DNA of 64,000 bases from Liquidambar formosana (GCA_039720395.1 CM077834.1:6530607-6594606), one strand, 5' to 3'. Shown: positions 32,945-45,010, numbered from the stretch's first letter. The notes: a model not told the origin generated them from the sequence alone. Translations and numbers: made by a program.

Positions 32945-33749
32945 TGAGGGTCTTGGAGCCGCCTTCGACGAAGGGATGTGGAAAGCACTTGGACTCAATA
33001 AAGCAAAGTAATCCAATTTAGCAAAGATAGGTAAAGGACAGGAAAAGGTAAAATAAGGATAACAACGATAAATAAGAAATTAAAAAGGGAAAGGAAAAAG
33101 ACTGGTAAAGGAAAGCCAAAGCAAAAGAACTAAAGAGAGGATAGATTAGGGTTGGAGCTCTCCATTGTATCGAGGATTTATTAAATAAAAAAAATAAAAA
33201 AAAGAGACCTGAGGAGATTCAAATAACATAACCGAGACAAAGGAAATTAATAGGACTAAGTGATCCGTGATCAAGGATGGATCAATTGGTTTTGGGATTT
33301 CTTGAACCGTTCTTATAAACTAAAGTCTAATGATCACTCGGTGCACATGAGATGAGGGACTATGTATATGTGCTTAAGAAATTAATTGTTTTCGTTTTTG
33401 TTTTTTTTCTTAATACAATCAATAGAATGTAGGAGAACCATTTATCCTCAACCTCATTAACAAGAATAAATGAGTATCAATACTTCTCCATAAATTTAAA
33501 CATGAGATCACTTATCACTCACTCAATAAATAGGACAAATGTCATTAGACACTTCCTGATATATAAATTTTAAACTTGATTAAGACGGTTGCAATAATTC
33601 ATTGCGTTTTTTGACCCACTTTCTTCAATAGTGTGTCGAAACGACTAAAGAGTTGGGAGAAAAAATAATAATAATAATAATAATAATTTAGCCCTTTTAA
33701 ATTTGACTCGTTTTCATCTAGTCCTCTTATAATTTTCATTTTCGATTGA
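32945..33749. other. CNL upstream module tail and gene-free spacer
   Basis: 32945-33150 continues the conserved CNL upstream module, including its second unit at 33003. Beyond that there is AT-rich sequence with an ATA/TAA microsatellite (33666-33690) and no gene. Confidence 0.45.
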
Positions 33750-34110
33750 AGCTTCTAACCGCCTTAAATTGCTCAACTCTCCCATCCCTTTTGGCAACAT
33801 AGTTCACTTTTTTTCCCCACTTATCAAATTTGATGAGGTCCCATCACAACTCACAACTTGTTATGGTGAGAGATTTCAAGCTTGCTAAGCCCTTCAAAGT
33901 CCTCTTGGCAACTATTTCAGACAACCCACTTATGCCCCGACATGTTACTAGGTCTAGGGTGATTGCAAACCCCACTAGACCTCTTTCCAAGGGATCAACC
34001 CCTCTAAGAATGACTCTTTGTTCAAATTAAAGCTTCTTGGACTAATCCGTATTTTGAATCTACTCAACCAAGAAAATTTTAAGGCAGGACAATCAACCGT
34101 CCTCTTTGGC
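33750..34110 (-). pseudogene. Chimeric CNL LRR scrap from two sub-clades
   Basis: 33750-33800 (CTAACCGCCTTAAATTGCTC) matches the LRR region of the 29084 sub-clade (about 30170-30215). From 33815 (CCCCACTTATCAAATTTG) through about 34100 it matches 40449-40770 of the other sub-clade, with CTTGTTATGGTGAGAGATTT and GGATCAACCCCTCTAAGAATGAC. Non-homologous positions of the LRR are joined, so this is a rearranged scrap, not a gene. Stops and shifts are present in all frames. Confidence 0.8.
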
Positions 34111-35910
34111 TATCCACAAGCTTTTCACTAATTTCATACCGTATTAGTCTCGTACACAATGAGACATGCACTACCAGCGTGTAAGGGGCCGGCATGGGAT
34201 TTCTTTGATTAGAGGTAAGTTTTTTGATGGGAATTTTGGCCAAAACTCCCATGTATAAGAGTTCTAAGTTAATAGAACCTATTAAAACTGACGTTTAGTA
34301 AAAACCCCATTTGATAGTAAAAAGACTAATACACCCCTGTTTTTACAAATTGCCTCAATTTACAACCGTACCATCTCCCACACCCGGGCGAAAAATCAGG
34401 CTTCTCACCTTCCCACGTTCCATATTTTCTGGCGAAAATATAGAAACATACAGCACAATCAAATCTTCCAAAAACTCACCTTCCATCGTTAGAATAGCAC
34501 CAAACATCTATTATAGGGTTTTTTCCTCACGATCAAGCATCCCCCAACAGAAATACTGCAAGACGGATTGAAGAACACGGATTGAAGACCTAGGGATTTT
34601 GATTGTAGAACAAAAATGCTGAAAAGAGGTGAGTTACTGTTTCGAAACTGATTTTTCTGTTTATTTCCATGATCGAAATAGTAAAATGGTATGTTTTTAG
34701 ATTAAATCGTGTGAATAATATTACTAAAAGTAAGTCGGTATGTTTTTAGATGAGTTTGATCTTGTTTAAATGAAATTTTGTGAACAATATTACAAAAATG
34801 TAAACCCAACAGTGAATCAGTCCGTATTGAAACTCCATTTGATATATTTGTCATGTAAATATTTGGATTTGTAAAGTAATATAGAACCACGACACTATTT
34901 GTTGGGTTTGTATGGCGAAATTTTGCGCTCGAAACCCCATTTGGTCTTGGTTCTTGTGTGGTTTTGAAAAAATATTAATCCAACTGTATATTGGTAGTGT
35001 TGGTGTCCATAAATTGACTCCAAAATTTAACTAAATTATAGAAGACAAATTATACACTTTTAACAGCATCACCTTACTGTTTCACATTATTGTTTCATCT
35101 TTCTGATCTTTGTTATTGTGTGGTTTTGAAAAACGATTGTTCCAACAGTATATTGTCACTGTTGGTTTGTATATTATGATTATTTGTGAACACAGTAGTA
35201 AACCAAATGCTTTTTAGTACTTGTTGGGCTGATGAATTCAATTTGGAGTTGGCTATTTGTTACTCACAAAATTTTTTATGTGCATAAGAACCATTTAACA
35301 ACATTGACTGCCTATATCATTTGAAATAATTCCGCATGTATTGTGTTATAAAATAATATTGACAAATTATACACTTTCAAAAGTAGCAACTTACTATTTC
35401 ATATTATTATTTTATCATTTACGATTTCCTTATAATTATTGATGTATGAACAGTAAACTGGTAATATTGAAACTTATATTTCCAATTGTGTGTAATTTGA
35501 TATTGCTTGAAATCATCTTAAAACCATGAAATGTCCACAAGTAATGTACACATTGTACCTTTTCCTTTCTCTCAAAATTATTACAATACTATTGTAGATA
35601 CTAACATATTAAGTTGCATTTATAATGTGTAATGTATGTCTGTAGTTGTGTTGTGATACAATATATACAATTCTTCATTACAAAGCAGTACCACTTCACT
35701 ATTGTACAATATTTTTTGAATAGTTCAAGTTTGTAATGTTTTTTGTTTTGCAACAGTAAACTGGTACTGTGTAATTATTTACAGTAAACTGATACTTTCT
35801 GCTGTTATTAATTCATTAAAAAACAGCATTCAAACTGACAAATGATATTGTCTTAATGTAGTTGCATTGTTGTGCAGACTTGACTGTGGTATCATAGTGT
35901 GCAACCTCAT

Positions 35911-36150
35911 AATGGATTACTTATTTGGTTTTCGCATTACGGAAAGCATGATTGTTAAAGAAGTTCAAAGCTGCAGAAGGGACATCATGCAAGAAATCAT
36001 TAGGGATGGACCACAAGCATGGTCGCTAAGCTAGGCCAGAGAAATAGCAACACCAGATGCAAAAGAAGCAATCACAATCAAGCCGCTATCTATTGCATAT
36101 CCAAAAACAAAAGGGAGCAAGAGAAACCAAAGAGGAGTGGGCAAGAAGTA
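35911..36150 (+). pseudogene. Unrecognised coding-like fragment within the MULE
   Basis: A frame reads MDYLFGFRITESMIVKEVQS then CRRDIMQEIIRDGPQAWSLS, stop, then AREIATPDAKEAITIKPLS and a Lys/Arg-rich end KGSKRNQRGVGKK before a stop. It is more codon-like than its surroundings but I do not recognise the family. It may be the remnant of the second gene or of a captured sequence in the element. One stop interrupts it. Confidence 0.3.
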
Positions 36151-37089
36151 GTGAATATTGGTTTATTGTACAAAAGTATAGTTACATTTGAATATTGAAC
36201 ATGGGTTTGCTGATTTTTAATTGTTAATATGTCAATTTTTGTGTTATGAAATCATAACAAAAGGAAATTCATGAATGATATTACAGATTTCTTTTGCCAA
36301 ATATGATCACTGATGTGTACAAGATTGCCAACAGGTTAATTCAATACAATAACTTGTAATGTGGTAATGATTATTGGAATGATTTGCAGTAGTACCACTT
36401 TACTGTTGATAGGTTAAAATACCAAGACCATGAACGCATATGCATTAAATATGAACATCATTTTACCGTATGTCTAACAAAGTAATCGACATTGTGGGTT
36501 CATATTGAAGATTACAAGATTGGAAAACATGTCAAAGCATCACAAATAAGATGTACTCCAACTGTAGTTACCATAATTCATTTTCCAACAATATCATTTT
36601 ATTGTTGACAGTTGAAAATACGAAGACCATGCCCTCTTAAGCATTAACTACCTCCAGTCAATGAACATCATTTTCACACATATCTAATGAAAAATTAACA
36701 TGGTAGTGGCATTTGCGTAACAAACTTAAATTGGTGTTGTTTGTTATTTTACATTACGAACAGTATCACTATACTGTTGTAAATTTGAAGTAACATTTGA
36801 CATATACTCATTGGCTTCATATACGCATCTAAGATCATATATTCCAACGTGTATTAGGAACAAAAACAATATCACTCAGTGTCCATAAAATTGGACGTTT
36901 TAAAACAAACTATAACAAACTCAAAACATTTAAAACTACTAAAACTTATAAAAACAGCCACAAAATTATGCTATATCGGTTCTTGGCATGTCTTCTTATT
37001 AGGGGTTCCGAGCCTTCCGCATCTGTCACATTTTATTGGCCTTATCTTCTCTCCTCTGGAAGGTATCCTTCTATTCTTTGGCCTCCCCA

Positions 37090-37326
37090 CTAGCCTCCCC
37101 ACAACTGCCTTCCAATGGACAACATGGTTTTTACATCAACATCATTATCTATCATAATCTTCGTATGACTAGGAAGCGAATAAAACAGCCCAATTATCCT
37201 CAACCTCAAATTCCTCCACTTCGATAAAACAAACCCTTGAATATCATCAAAAGATGTGTGTGCATCTACAGGCATAACAGCCGTCCTCCCGCCAAAAATA
37301 CACATTAAACATATATTTTCGTCCAT
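37090..37326 (-). pseudogene. MULE transposase N-terminal (PB1-like) remnant
   Basis: 78 codons reading MDENICLMCIFGGRTAVMPV, then TSFDDIQGFVLSKWRNL, LRIIGLFYSLPSHTK and MIDNDVDVKTMLSI. This pattern (initial strand with GG, then a Lys-Trp helix, YSLP, and DxDV-M) is that of the PB1-like N-terminal domain of plant MuDR-type transposases. The catalytic MULE domain and zinc knuckle are missing downstream. It supports the Mutator assignment of the surrounding element. Confidence 0.6.
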
Positions 37327-38499
37327 TGCTATCCAAATGTGTATATTAACCTGAATTACAACGCAAACAGTATCAATTTAATGTGTGAATATAACCAAAA
37401 CAAACACATATGTACTAAAAACATAATAGCATGTATGACATTTTCACAACAGTACCACTTTACTACACATAAGCCATACAAATATAATAACAGTATACAG
37501 TATCATGATACTACTTACAGCTCAATTTTAACGTACCCCTATTTCCATCTACAAACAAAGTAAAGCAATTCGTGTGGAAACCACCCAACACAGTACATCA
37601 CACTCAAAAAACTTTGAACTACTCGTCTATTTGTGTGATACACATAAACTAACTATAAACCACTTTACTACTCATAAGGCATAAACATGTAATAAACCGT
37701 AGACAGTATCATGATACTGTTTACAGTATAATTTTAACATACACCCATTTCCATCTAAAAACAAACAAAACAAATCGTGTGAAACTACCACACCTAACAC
37801 AGTACATCATACTCAAAACTCTTTCAACTGCTCACCTACTCATACAAAGCCCACTCAATGCTCGAATGACAAATGCATAAAAACATGTAAAAAAATCTCA
37901 AAACAAACAAAAATATATGTATACAACTTACATATACAGCAACGGTGTCCGTATATTGAAATCCACACAAACCTCAACGATATTTCACGAAAAACCTTTA
38001 AATCAATACGTTAATCTTCCCAAAATCAACACTTCAACACACTTTCACAACTGATTTCACATCTACACTCCAGAAAAATCAACAAAAATCTAGGAAAACT
38101 ATCAAAATAGACAAAACGAAGAACACCCTCAAACACGAACCGAACCCCGTGCAACCGCCTGAAGAGAGAGAAAATTTTGGAATTCAAATTTGAATTCCCT
38201 TCATCAGCGCTGGATGAAGAGAGAGAAATATGATGGAGCTGAAATCTCTCTCCCACGAAATCATATCCCCCCAAAAATGGTTACTCCATGTGTATCTTAA
38301 GATGGAAATCTCATTTTCCCATATTTGTTATACAGGAGATACGGAATGGTTAAAAAAAGGGTAAAAATGGTATACAAAATCACCTATTTACCTTACCACA
38401 AATAAAAACTTAAAAAAAAAGGGTTACTAAATTACTAAATCTTAAGTAGGGTTTTTTGCTAAAGTCAGGCCCCTAATAGGGGTTATTGCTAATTTTCCC

Positions 38500-39378
38500 T
38501 TTTTTGATTCCTGGTTTGAATTGTGAGTTGCATATACTGTGAAATGCCTAAGCTTTTTAGTTGTTCATATTGGTCAGCTTGGGTAGGACATCAAATTGTT
38601 TCACTGAATCAATCAAAGTATTATTAGGACACCCCAAAGAGATTCTATATCACATTCACGCTAGGAGTGCTTAGCTTTAGTTCCAAAATTGGCTGGTGTA
38701 AGTGGTATGGATATTGCTGGAATGGCTCAGAATGGCCTTTGCCTGGGTGTTCCCAAGCATTGAAATCAGCTCCATCTGTCAATCCTCAATCAGATATAAA
38801 TTCAATTTTCCTTTTGCCTTTTTTCCCCCTTTTTTTTTTTTTTTTTTTTGACAGATAGTATTCCATTGAACTGATGGACCAGACTGAAGAAAAATTAAAA
38901 CTAGAAAAAGAAAGAAATTGTGACCGGCGGTGGCTTACTTGCTTAATATTCTAGAGGAACAGATGCCACCTGAAAGGCTAAAATGCTAAGTAGTTGGTTT
39001 TGGAGTGATTTTTCTTGCAGTGCACGTGAAATAGATCAAAGTTTTTGCAATATTGTCCAAATGCATATTGAAAACGGAAGGCAATTGAAAATGGCAGCAT
39101 CTACTGCCTTCTGTGATTTTACCAATGGAAGTTACATTGCCCTTTGCTGTATCTAATCGTGCAACTGAAACGGGAAAAAATTTAAAAAGAAAACTGAGCA
39201 AAAATTCCACAGAACATACAAATAAGGCTTTGAGCAATGCAATAAACAAAATAACAAGAACAGATTTTGACCTAAGAAACCAGAAAATTTAAATCAAATA
39301 ATTCCAGAGAAACAGCTGAGCTGAATTAAACTTTGCTTCCATGATTTCACATCATCCATCTGACCTCAGTTCTTCAAG
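38500..39378. other. Gene-free stretch between MULE and CNL
   Basis: No gene. A T run of about 20 at 38829-38850 followed by GACAGATAGTATTCC may be a retroposon tail on the minus strand. 39260-39378 could be the 3' UTR of the CNL at 39822 (see its entry). Confidence 0.4.
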
Positions 39379-39821
39379 CCTGCAAATAAAGAAAATGGTT
39401 CAAAATTGAGTACTAACCACACAACAAAGTAAATAATAACACAAGGGATAGAAACAAGCTAGGGGCAAATTTTGAGAAGACTTGATGCATTAAAAAATAA
39501 TCAAGTGAATTATCCATCCAGCAAACGATAAGGCAGTTTTCACTAGTTCTATGGCTCTGATGCCATGTACGGAAAATGAACTTGTGAGACAAACTCAGTT
39601 TTCTGGACTTCTTATTAAAAAGAATCTGAAAGTGATGATTACAGCACAAGATCCATGGGGCCAAATTTAAATTGCAAAATATTCGCTTATCACATTTATA
39701 CCATCGATCAGTTCATGCACATGGATTGATCTCACCCATCTTACTAGAGAGAGTAATCAATAATTGCACTTCTTAGTTATGGGGCTCTACATCATGTGAA
39801 AAAAAAGGTGAAAAATGAGCT

Positions 39822-42800
39822 TTAAAAAGAATCGTTGCAATGCAAAATGAACAAAACTAACTCTACTGTAGAACAAGAAAGACGGGGGCATTTTCTTACC
39901 CATATATCTTCTCTTGCCAACCTCACATCGTCTGGGCATGCTTGAAGTCGTTGTTCAAGGCTGAGCTTAATCTCATCATCTTCCCATACTATATTGTTCC
40001 ACCATCTCAAATCTCCTCTAATTTCTTTAAGAGTGATTGCATTGCTGGCTGAAAGAGGAAGGTTCTTCAACATGGGGCAGTTTCTCACTTCCAACCTCTC
40101 CAGACTTGGCCATGCACATGTGTTTGAACAAATGGTCCTCAGATTGATCAAATCCTTCATTTCTATAACTTTCAATTTTGGAAGTGCCCTACTCGACACC
40201 CTTCCTGTGATAATGTTCTTCATCCTACCACAAACACTTACCCTGATCTCTTCAAGGTTTTTGACCCGCCGAAGCAAAGCATATGACATGAGGTTCTTCA
40301 ATCTTGGACAATCCACCACTTCTATGGTTCTTAATCGGCCAAGGCACTCTCCGTTTGGGATCGCTCCATCCAATAGGGTCTCCAAATTTCTTAAGCGCCT
40401 AAGTGTTAAATGCTCTAAATTTGGTAAAACAGTTCCTTGGATTATCTCCCCACTTATCAAATTTCTATTCCAATCACAACTAGTTATGGTGAGTGATTTT
40501 AAGCTTGCTAAGCCATGCAAGCTCGCCTTCCCAACTATTTCAGACAACCCACTTATGCCCCCACATGTTACCAGGTCTAGGGCACTTGCCTCACATAATA
40601 ACCCCTCAAGGCCTATTTCCAAGAGATCAACCCCTCTAAGAATGACCCTTTTCTCATCATGTTGAGTGGGTTGATAGTTTGAATCGCAGCTCCTTGGACT
40701 AATACGTATGTCGAATCTTCTCAATCTTCTCGGCCAAGCAGGATCTAAGGCAAGACAATCAACAGTGTCAAGCCTCATGCGAAGAACAGAAAGACGCTTC
40801 AATGATAACAACTCATCGAATGCTGCTCCCCCTTCTACATTACATTTCACACCCCACTTATAAGCACTGAATGACATGTCCAAGGCCTCAAGACCAGATA
40901 ATCCTGATATAGCTCCAGCTTCAATGTTTTCTAAGTGGTGTGTGCATGACAAATTTAGTTCCATCAGATTACCTAGATTTCCTATTTCTTTTGGTAGTTC
41001 TCTTAATCGAGTTCCAAAGAGATCAAGCACTTGGAGTTTGGAAAGAGCTCCAAGTGGGGGTAACTTTTCTAGAGAACGACAGTTTCTCAAAAAAAGAGCA
41101 CGAAGCTCCCCTTGCTGAGGAAAAGGTGGCAAGGAAGTTATGAGAGTGCCACTTAAATTCAGGACTCTGAGAGCTCTAAGTTCTCGAAAGAATCCATCAG
41201 GAATTTTCTTGAGAGGATGATTACCTTGAAGGAACAACACAGTTAGTTCAGAGCATCCCAGTAAACGACTAGGTAATTTCATTATCATGTTATTCACAAA
41301 TGAAATTCTTCTGTATGACGTCTGAAAATTCACCACCTCATGCAATGAATTGTCAGATTGACAGAAAAACCCACTTTGCTCTTCAGTTGAGGATATCCAT
41401 ATGGCTACATCCCTAACAACATCATGCATCTTTACAGTTCCAATACCTTCACCATGTTCCAACATGCAAGAGTCCTTAAGATTTTCAATCAAAGCAATCC
41501 CATTATTGAATGATTCTTCTAGAGTTTGATGTTCAACAATTAATCCATCAGCCATCCAGCAATGTATTAGTTCATTTGTATCAATAGAGAAGTTTTCAGG
41601 GTATAAAGAGCAATATAAAAAGCAACACTGAAGAACCTTACTTTGTAATGAATTATAACTCAACTTTAGTGGAAGATAGACCTCCTCTTTGATGTTCTCA
41701 AAGTAAGTTGCTGAACGCCGCAGTTGGCAGAGTGCGTTTCTCCACAGCTCAATCATTGTTTTGGCCCTCATGGACTTCCCCATGGTTTTGATCGCCAAAG
41801 GTAAACCACAGCATTTCTTAGCAATTGCTCTTGCCAGAGGTTCTATGCCTTCTAACTCAACAACATTTCCTGCACTTTCTGCAAACAAATTCCAAGCTAC
41901 TTCTTCGCTCAGAACGTCCACCTTAATTTCTGCATTAGTCATCATTTTCCTACATACGTCAAAAGATCTAGTTGTCAGTAAGATCTTACCATTGGTTTGG
42001 TCATCACCTTGTGGAATACCAACAATCTCCAAATCAATTTTCTCCCAAACATCATCGAGAATCAGGAGGAACTTCTTCTTCAACATCAACCTTCGGAGCA
42101 GTCTATTGGCCCTTCCCTGCATGCTCTCTCCCTCTTCCAAGTCTAAATTCAATCTCTCAGCAATTCGAGATTGAACTGTTCTCAAATCCAAGTCCTTTGA
42201 TACCCTGACCCAGATGACCACATCGAATGATACCGTCATGGAGGAGGACTCAAGCTTATTGTTCAAGTTTCTCACTAGTGCAGTCTTCCCAATACCTCCC
42301 ATTCCCCAGACCGCGATCCTTTTGATGCCATCATCATTCAATAATTCCATAAGCCGTTCTAACATCTCCAGCGCTTTCTGACCCACAAGAGTTGGTGCTG
42401 ACATTCTTTCAACAGGTTTGAGGGGAGACTTTCCATCAGGCAGCACAGGTTGAAAATTGGAAGAATCTATTAGTTGTTTCACCTCCTCAAGTTTCTCTGC
42501 CACTCCTTTGCTCAGTTGGTAGCGGTAGTAAATGTTGCAGTTCAGACTGCACTCACGAACAGTAGCACCGTACTTCAAATAGTACTCTTCCAGCATTGGA
42601 TTTACCTCACATTGGATTTCTTCAACCTTTTTGAGCCACCCATCAGCTTGAGCCGTTGGAAGTTTCCCTTCTGCTTTGGCTAATTCAATACCTTCTTTTA
42701 TACTGTTCTGTTGACTGGTGAGTTTTTCCAATTCATTCTGCAGATCTTTGATGTTACCATGGAAATTCACAAGGGTGGCAATACTTGAGAACAGGAGTCT

Positions 42801-42851
42801 GGTTATACATTTGCCAACTTCAACGATTACTTCACCCAAGGTCGTCTCCAT
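39822..42851 (-). CDS. Intact CC-NBS-LRR (CNL) immune receptor, second sub-clade
   Basis: 1009 codons in one frame. Motifs: CC region to about 130; P-loop GMGGIGKT at 183-190; kinase-2 LLILDDVW at 263-270; RNBS-B KILLTTR; CCGLPLAI near 349; RNBS-D CFLYCSLYPENF; MHD at 475-477 (VKMHDVVRDVAIW); LRRs about 500-960. Start METTLGEVIVEVGKCITRLL is the family N-terminus. The tail after EDIW is odd: GATATATGG is followed by GTAAGA, a good donor (39902). A TTTATTTGCAG acceptor at 39380 precedes GCTTGAAGAACTGAGG. Splicing would end the protein at about residue 984 and make the last 25 listed residues intronic. Divergent from the other CNLs here (HhWVRVSKDL versus VSKELDL). The P-loop region matches miR482/2118 target sites. 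Confidence 0.95.
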   Translation of the reverse strand: METTLGEVIVEVGKCITRLLFSSIATLVNFHGNIKDLQNELEKLTSQQNSIKEGIELAKAEGKLPTAQADGWLKKVEEIQCEVNPMLEEYYLKYGATVRECSLNCNIYYRYQLSKGVAEKLEEVKQLIDSSNFQPVLPDGKSPLKPVERMSAPTLVGQKALEMLERLMELLNDDGIKRIAVWGMGGIGKTALVRNLNNKLESSSMTVSFDVVIWVRVSKDLDLRTVQSRIAERLNLDLEEGESMQGRANRLLRRLMLKKKFLLILDDVWEKIDLEIVGIPQGDDQTNGKILLTTRSFDVCRKMMTNAEIKVDVLSEEVAWNLFAESAGNVVELEGIEPLARAIAKKCCGLPLAIKTMGKSMRAKTMIELWRNALCQLRRSATYFENIKEEVYLPLKLSYNSLQSKVLQCCFLYCSLYPENFSIDTNELIHCWMADGLIVEHQTLEESFNNGIALIENLKDSCMLEHGEGIGTVKMHDVVRDVAIWISSTEEQSGFFCQSDNSLHEVVNFQTSYRRISFVNNMIMKLPSRLLGCSELTVLFLQGNHPLKKIPDGFFRELRALRVLNLSGTLITSLPPFPQQGELRALFLRNCRSLEKLPPLGALSKLQVLDLFGTRLRELPKEIGNLGNLMELNLSCTHHLENIEAGAISGLSGLEALDMSFSAYKWGVKCNVEGGAAFDELLSLKRLSVLRMRLDTVDCLALDPAWPRRLRRFDIRISPRSCDSNYQPTQHDEKRVILRGVDLLEIGLEGLLCEASALDLVTCGGISGLSEIVGKASLHGLASLKSLTITSCDWNRNLISGEIIQGTVLPNLEHLTLRRLRNLETLLDGAIPNGECLGRLRTIEVVDCPRLKNLMSYALLRRVKNLEEIRVSVCGRMKNIITGRVSSRALPKLKVIEMKDLINLRTICSNTCAWPSLERLEVRNCPMLKNLPLSASNAITLKEIRGDLRWWNNIVWEDDEIKLSLEQRLQACPDDVRLAREDIWVRKCPRLSCSTVELVLFILHCNDSF

Positions 42852-44716
42852 GGAAAGGGAAGTGGAAGGTGGTGTTATTCAAGAGGTTCTATAGGGTGGA
42901 TGCTAGGAAAAAGTGGATTGAGAGAGGAGAGAGAGAAAGAGAAGGAACAAGAACAAGGTTTTTATATTTTTAGGACGTGAATCAATTGTCACCTCTGGTT
43001 AATAAAGTCCAAACAAGGAAGTAGCCTTGTGTTTCTTTGTTTGTCTTCATAGAGATCATGCATAGGTTCTGCCCACCAATCCACAAGGGATAGCCTTGAA
43101 AAATCCATCTAGAGTATAACTCTAAGAAAACGATGAATGCTGGTCTCATAGGGTTCTCCCAGCAAATAACAAATAAAATAAAATAAAATAAAAAATTGAA
43201 AGAAGTTATAGTGATGAGACATTCAACAAGGATCAAGGACTTAATGTTGGTATCGGAAGAGACATCAAGGGTTCAAAATGGACAAATATTGATAGAAAAA
43301 ACTTCAGTACAAATTTACAGAAACGATGCAAATTAGTAGTAAAACGTAGAAATTTTTAACAAATTTTGAAAAATATTGAAATAGACCCTAATATACAATT
43401 TAGAATCAGAATATCGTAACTAAACTATGTATAAGAAAAATATGTTTTAAGTAAGGTGCAAAAAGCATACCAAATTAAGTGATATTGTATACTTATGATA
43501 TTATATATATGCATTACATATATATATATATATATATATATATGGATAGGATCGGGGTACACCTCATTACAATAGTAAAAAAGCCATTACAATAGTAATA
43601 TTCATTGTCTATTGGAACATATTAGGATCTAATAATGCTTCCAAATATTTGTTGTCAACCAACTCGAAGGAAGACCAAAATCAAATTTGAAGTTAACTGA
43701 CAACCTATTGCACAATCAACTAATCCAAAGAAAAAAAAAAAATCATTATGTCTCTTAGTCCATGATACAGACAGCAAGATAAAGTCACACAACTAAAGAC
43801 GAAGTAATAATTGTATATCAATATTCACACCCTGAAAATTTGATACAGTATCAATGGCTGTCCAGATAAAAATGGATTAGATAGGCTAAATTCACAACAT
43901 CCAAAAGGATGCAGATGTAAAGGTGGGGTGCTAGTGGCTTGAACACCAATTGGAATCAGGTTATGCAATGCCATTTATAATTAAACAATTTTCTTTCAGA
44001 CTTATGTAGAAAATATTCAGGACGTAAATGAGAGGACAGAGAAAATTTAACCCCTATTTGCCATAGGCAGCAGACATTGATTATTTGATAAATTGGTTCG
44101 TAAAAGACATTTCATTCATATTTTCTTTTCTACAATGTTCTCCATATTTATGCATTGCAGTTACAAGCCTTGTACTAATAAATAACGATGCCTCCTCTTG
44201 TAAAAATTTGCAGACATCTATGCCACATTACAATTCACAACCACAAATGCCCATATAGCAATCTGTGTAATGTTCTCTCTTATTTATATTTAATCCATTT
44301 AAATTAGTTAAGTCCAAGTTACCACCTAGGTAGCATTGTGGTGGGTGCCATAACCCCACTACTTGACATGCAATTTCATAAATCAATTGCCAATTCTTCT
44401 CTTCTTCTTTCTTTCTTTCTTTCTTTCTTTATTTCTTTCCCCCTTTTTTTTTTTTCCTTGCTTGGGGAGTTGGGGGTAGATCCGCTACATAGTGTCTACA
44501 AATTATCACGAGGCCAAGACAATTCTTGTTAGCAACTGCCAAAGCAAATGGCCTAATTCTATGTATATCTCAAGATTCCAAAGTATGGAACAAGGAACGA
44601 CAGGAAATAAATATGGATCAAAAAAAAAAAAAAAAAAAATTTGTGACCAGTCTTGAGTAAAATGCATGCAATACCATTCAATGGTTTTTCTAGATGATTG
44701 CATTCTTACAATTTTT
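42852..44716. other. Upstream and intergenic region of the CNL at 39822
   Basis: 42852-43000 should contain the promoter/5' UTR; no leader module of the other sub-clade is present. Further right: TA microsatellite 43517-43543, CTTT repeats 44400-44430, an A run 44620-44638. No gene is supported. Confidence 0.45.
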
Positions 44717-45010
44717 TTGTATTTTTTTTTTTTTTTTTTTTTTTTGGATAAGGTAATGAGTATTATTAACAAAGGATGCACAAAGTACCAGTACAAAAAA
44801 GGCCAGTGGCCCCTGTACACAGGCAGTATACAGAAAGCTAAAGAGTTAGACTACCCAAAAACTCAAGAAGGGGCATCCGCATACAAAAATTCGCCAGTAT
44901 CACCCCAAGCAAAAAGAAAATCAGCTATATGACCTTTTAAGACCTATGACGGTATCTTCCTTATCATTAAAGACTATTGTTACGCTCTCGCCAAACAGCC
45001 AAAAAAATGG
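44717..45010 (-). mobile_element. LINE-1 3' end (5'-truncated)
   Basis: On the minus strand a frame reads FLWLFGESVTIVFNDKEDTV, resembling the WRERNNRIFNDKE end of plant L1 ORF2 (zinc-binding RVT end), with stops downstream. The sequence then runs to CATTACCTTATCC and poly(A) (poly(T) at 44717-44746 on the plus strand). The same ACCTTATC-A(n) terminus is seen in the stub at 6108. The 5' end of the insertion is not defined. Confidence 0.6.

Larger units (their letters stand above)
34229..38499. mobile_element. Mutator-like element relic, 4.27 kb
   Basis: Perfect 9-bp target duplication TTTTTTGAT at 34220-34228 and 38500-38508. Termini read GGGAATTTTGGCCAAAACTCC and, reverse-complemented on the right, GGGAAAATTAGCAATAACCC, with looser similarity further in. 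A transposase N-terminal remnant lies on the minus strand at 37090-37326. Many degenerate copies of a dyad motif, ACAGTA-CA-TTTACTGT, are spread over 35090-37720. Catalytic transposase sequence is gone. Confidence 0.8.

Noticed and set aside
39994..40665. 223-codon plus-strand frame
   Set aside because: Antisense shadow of the LRR part of the intact CNL; no domain and codon use follows the real frame.
44506..44820. 104-codon minus-strand frame
   Set aside because: Consists of A/T homopolymers and LINE tail sequence.
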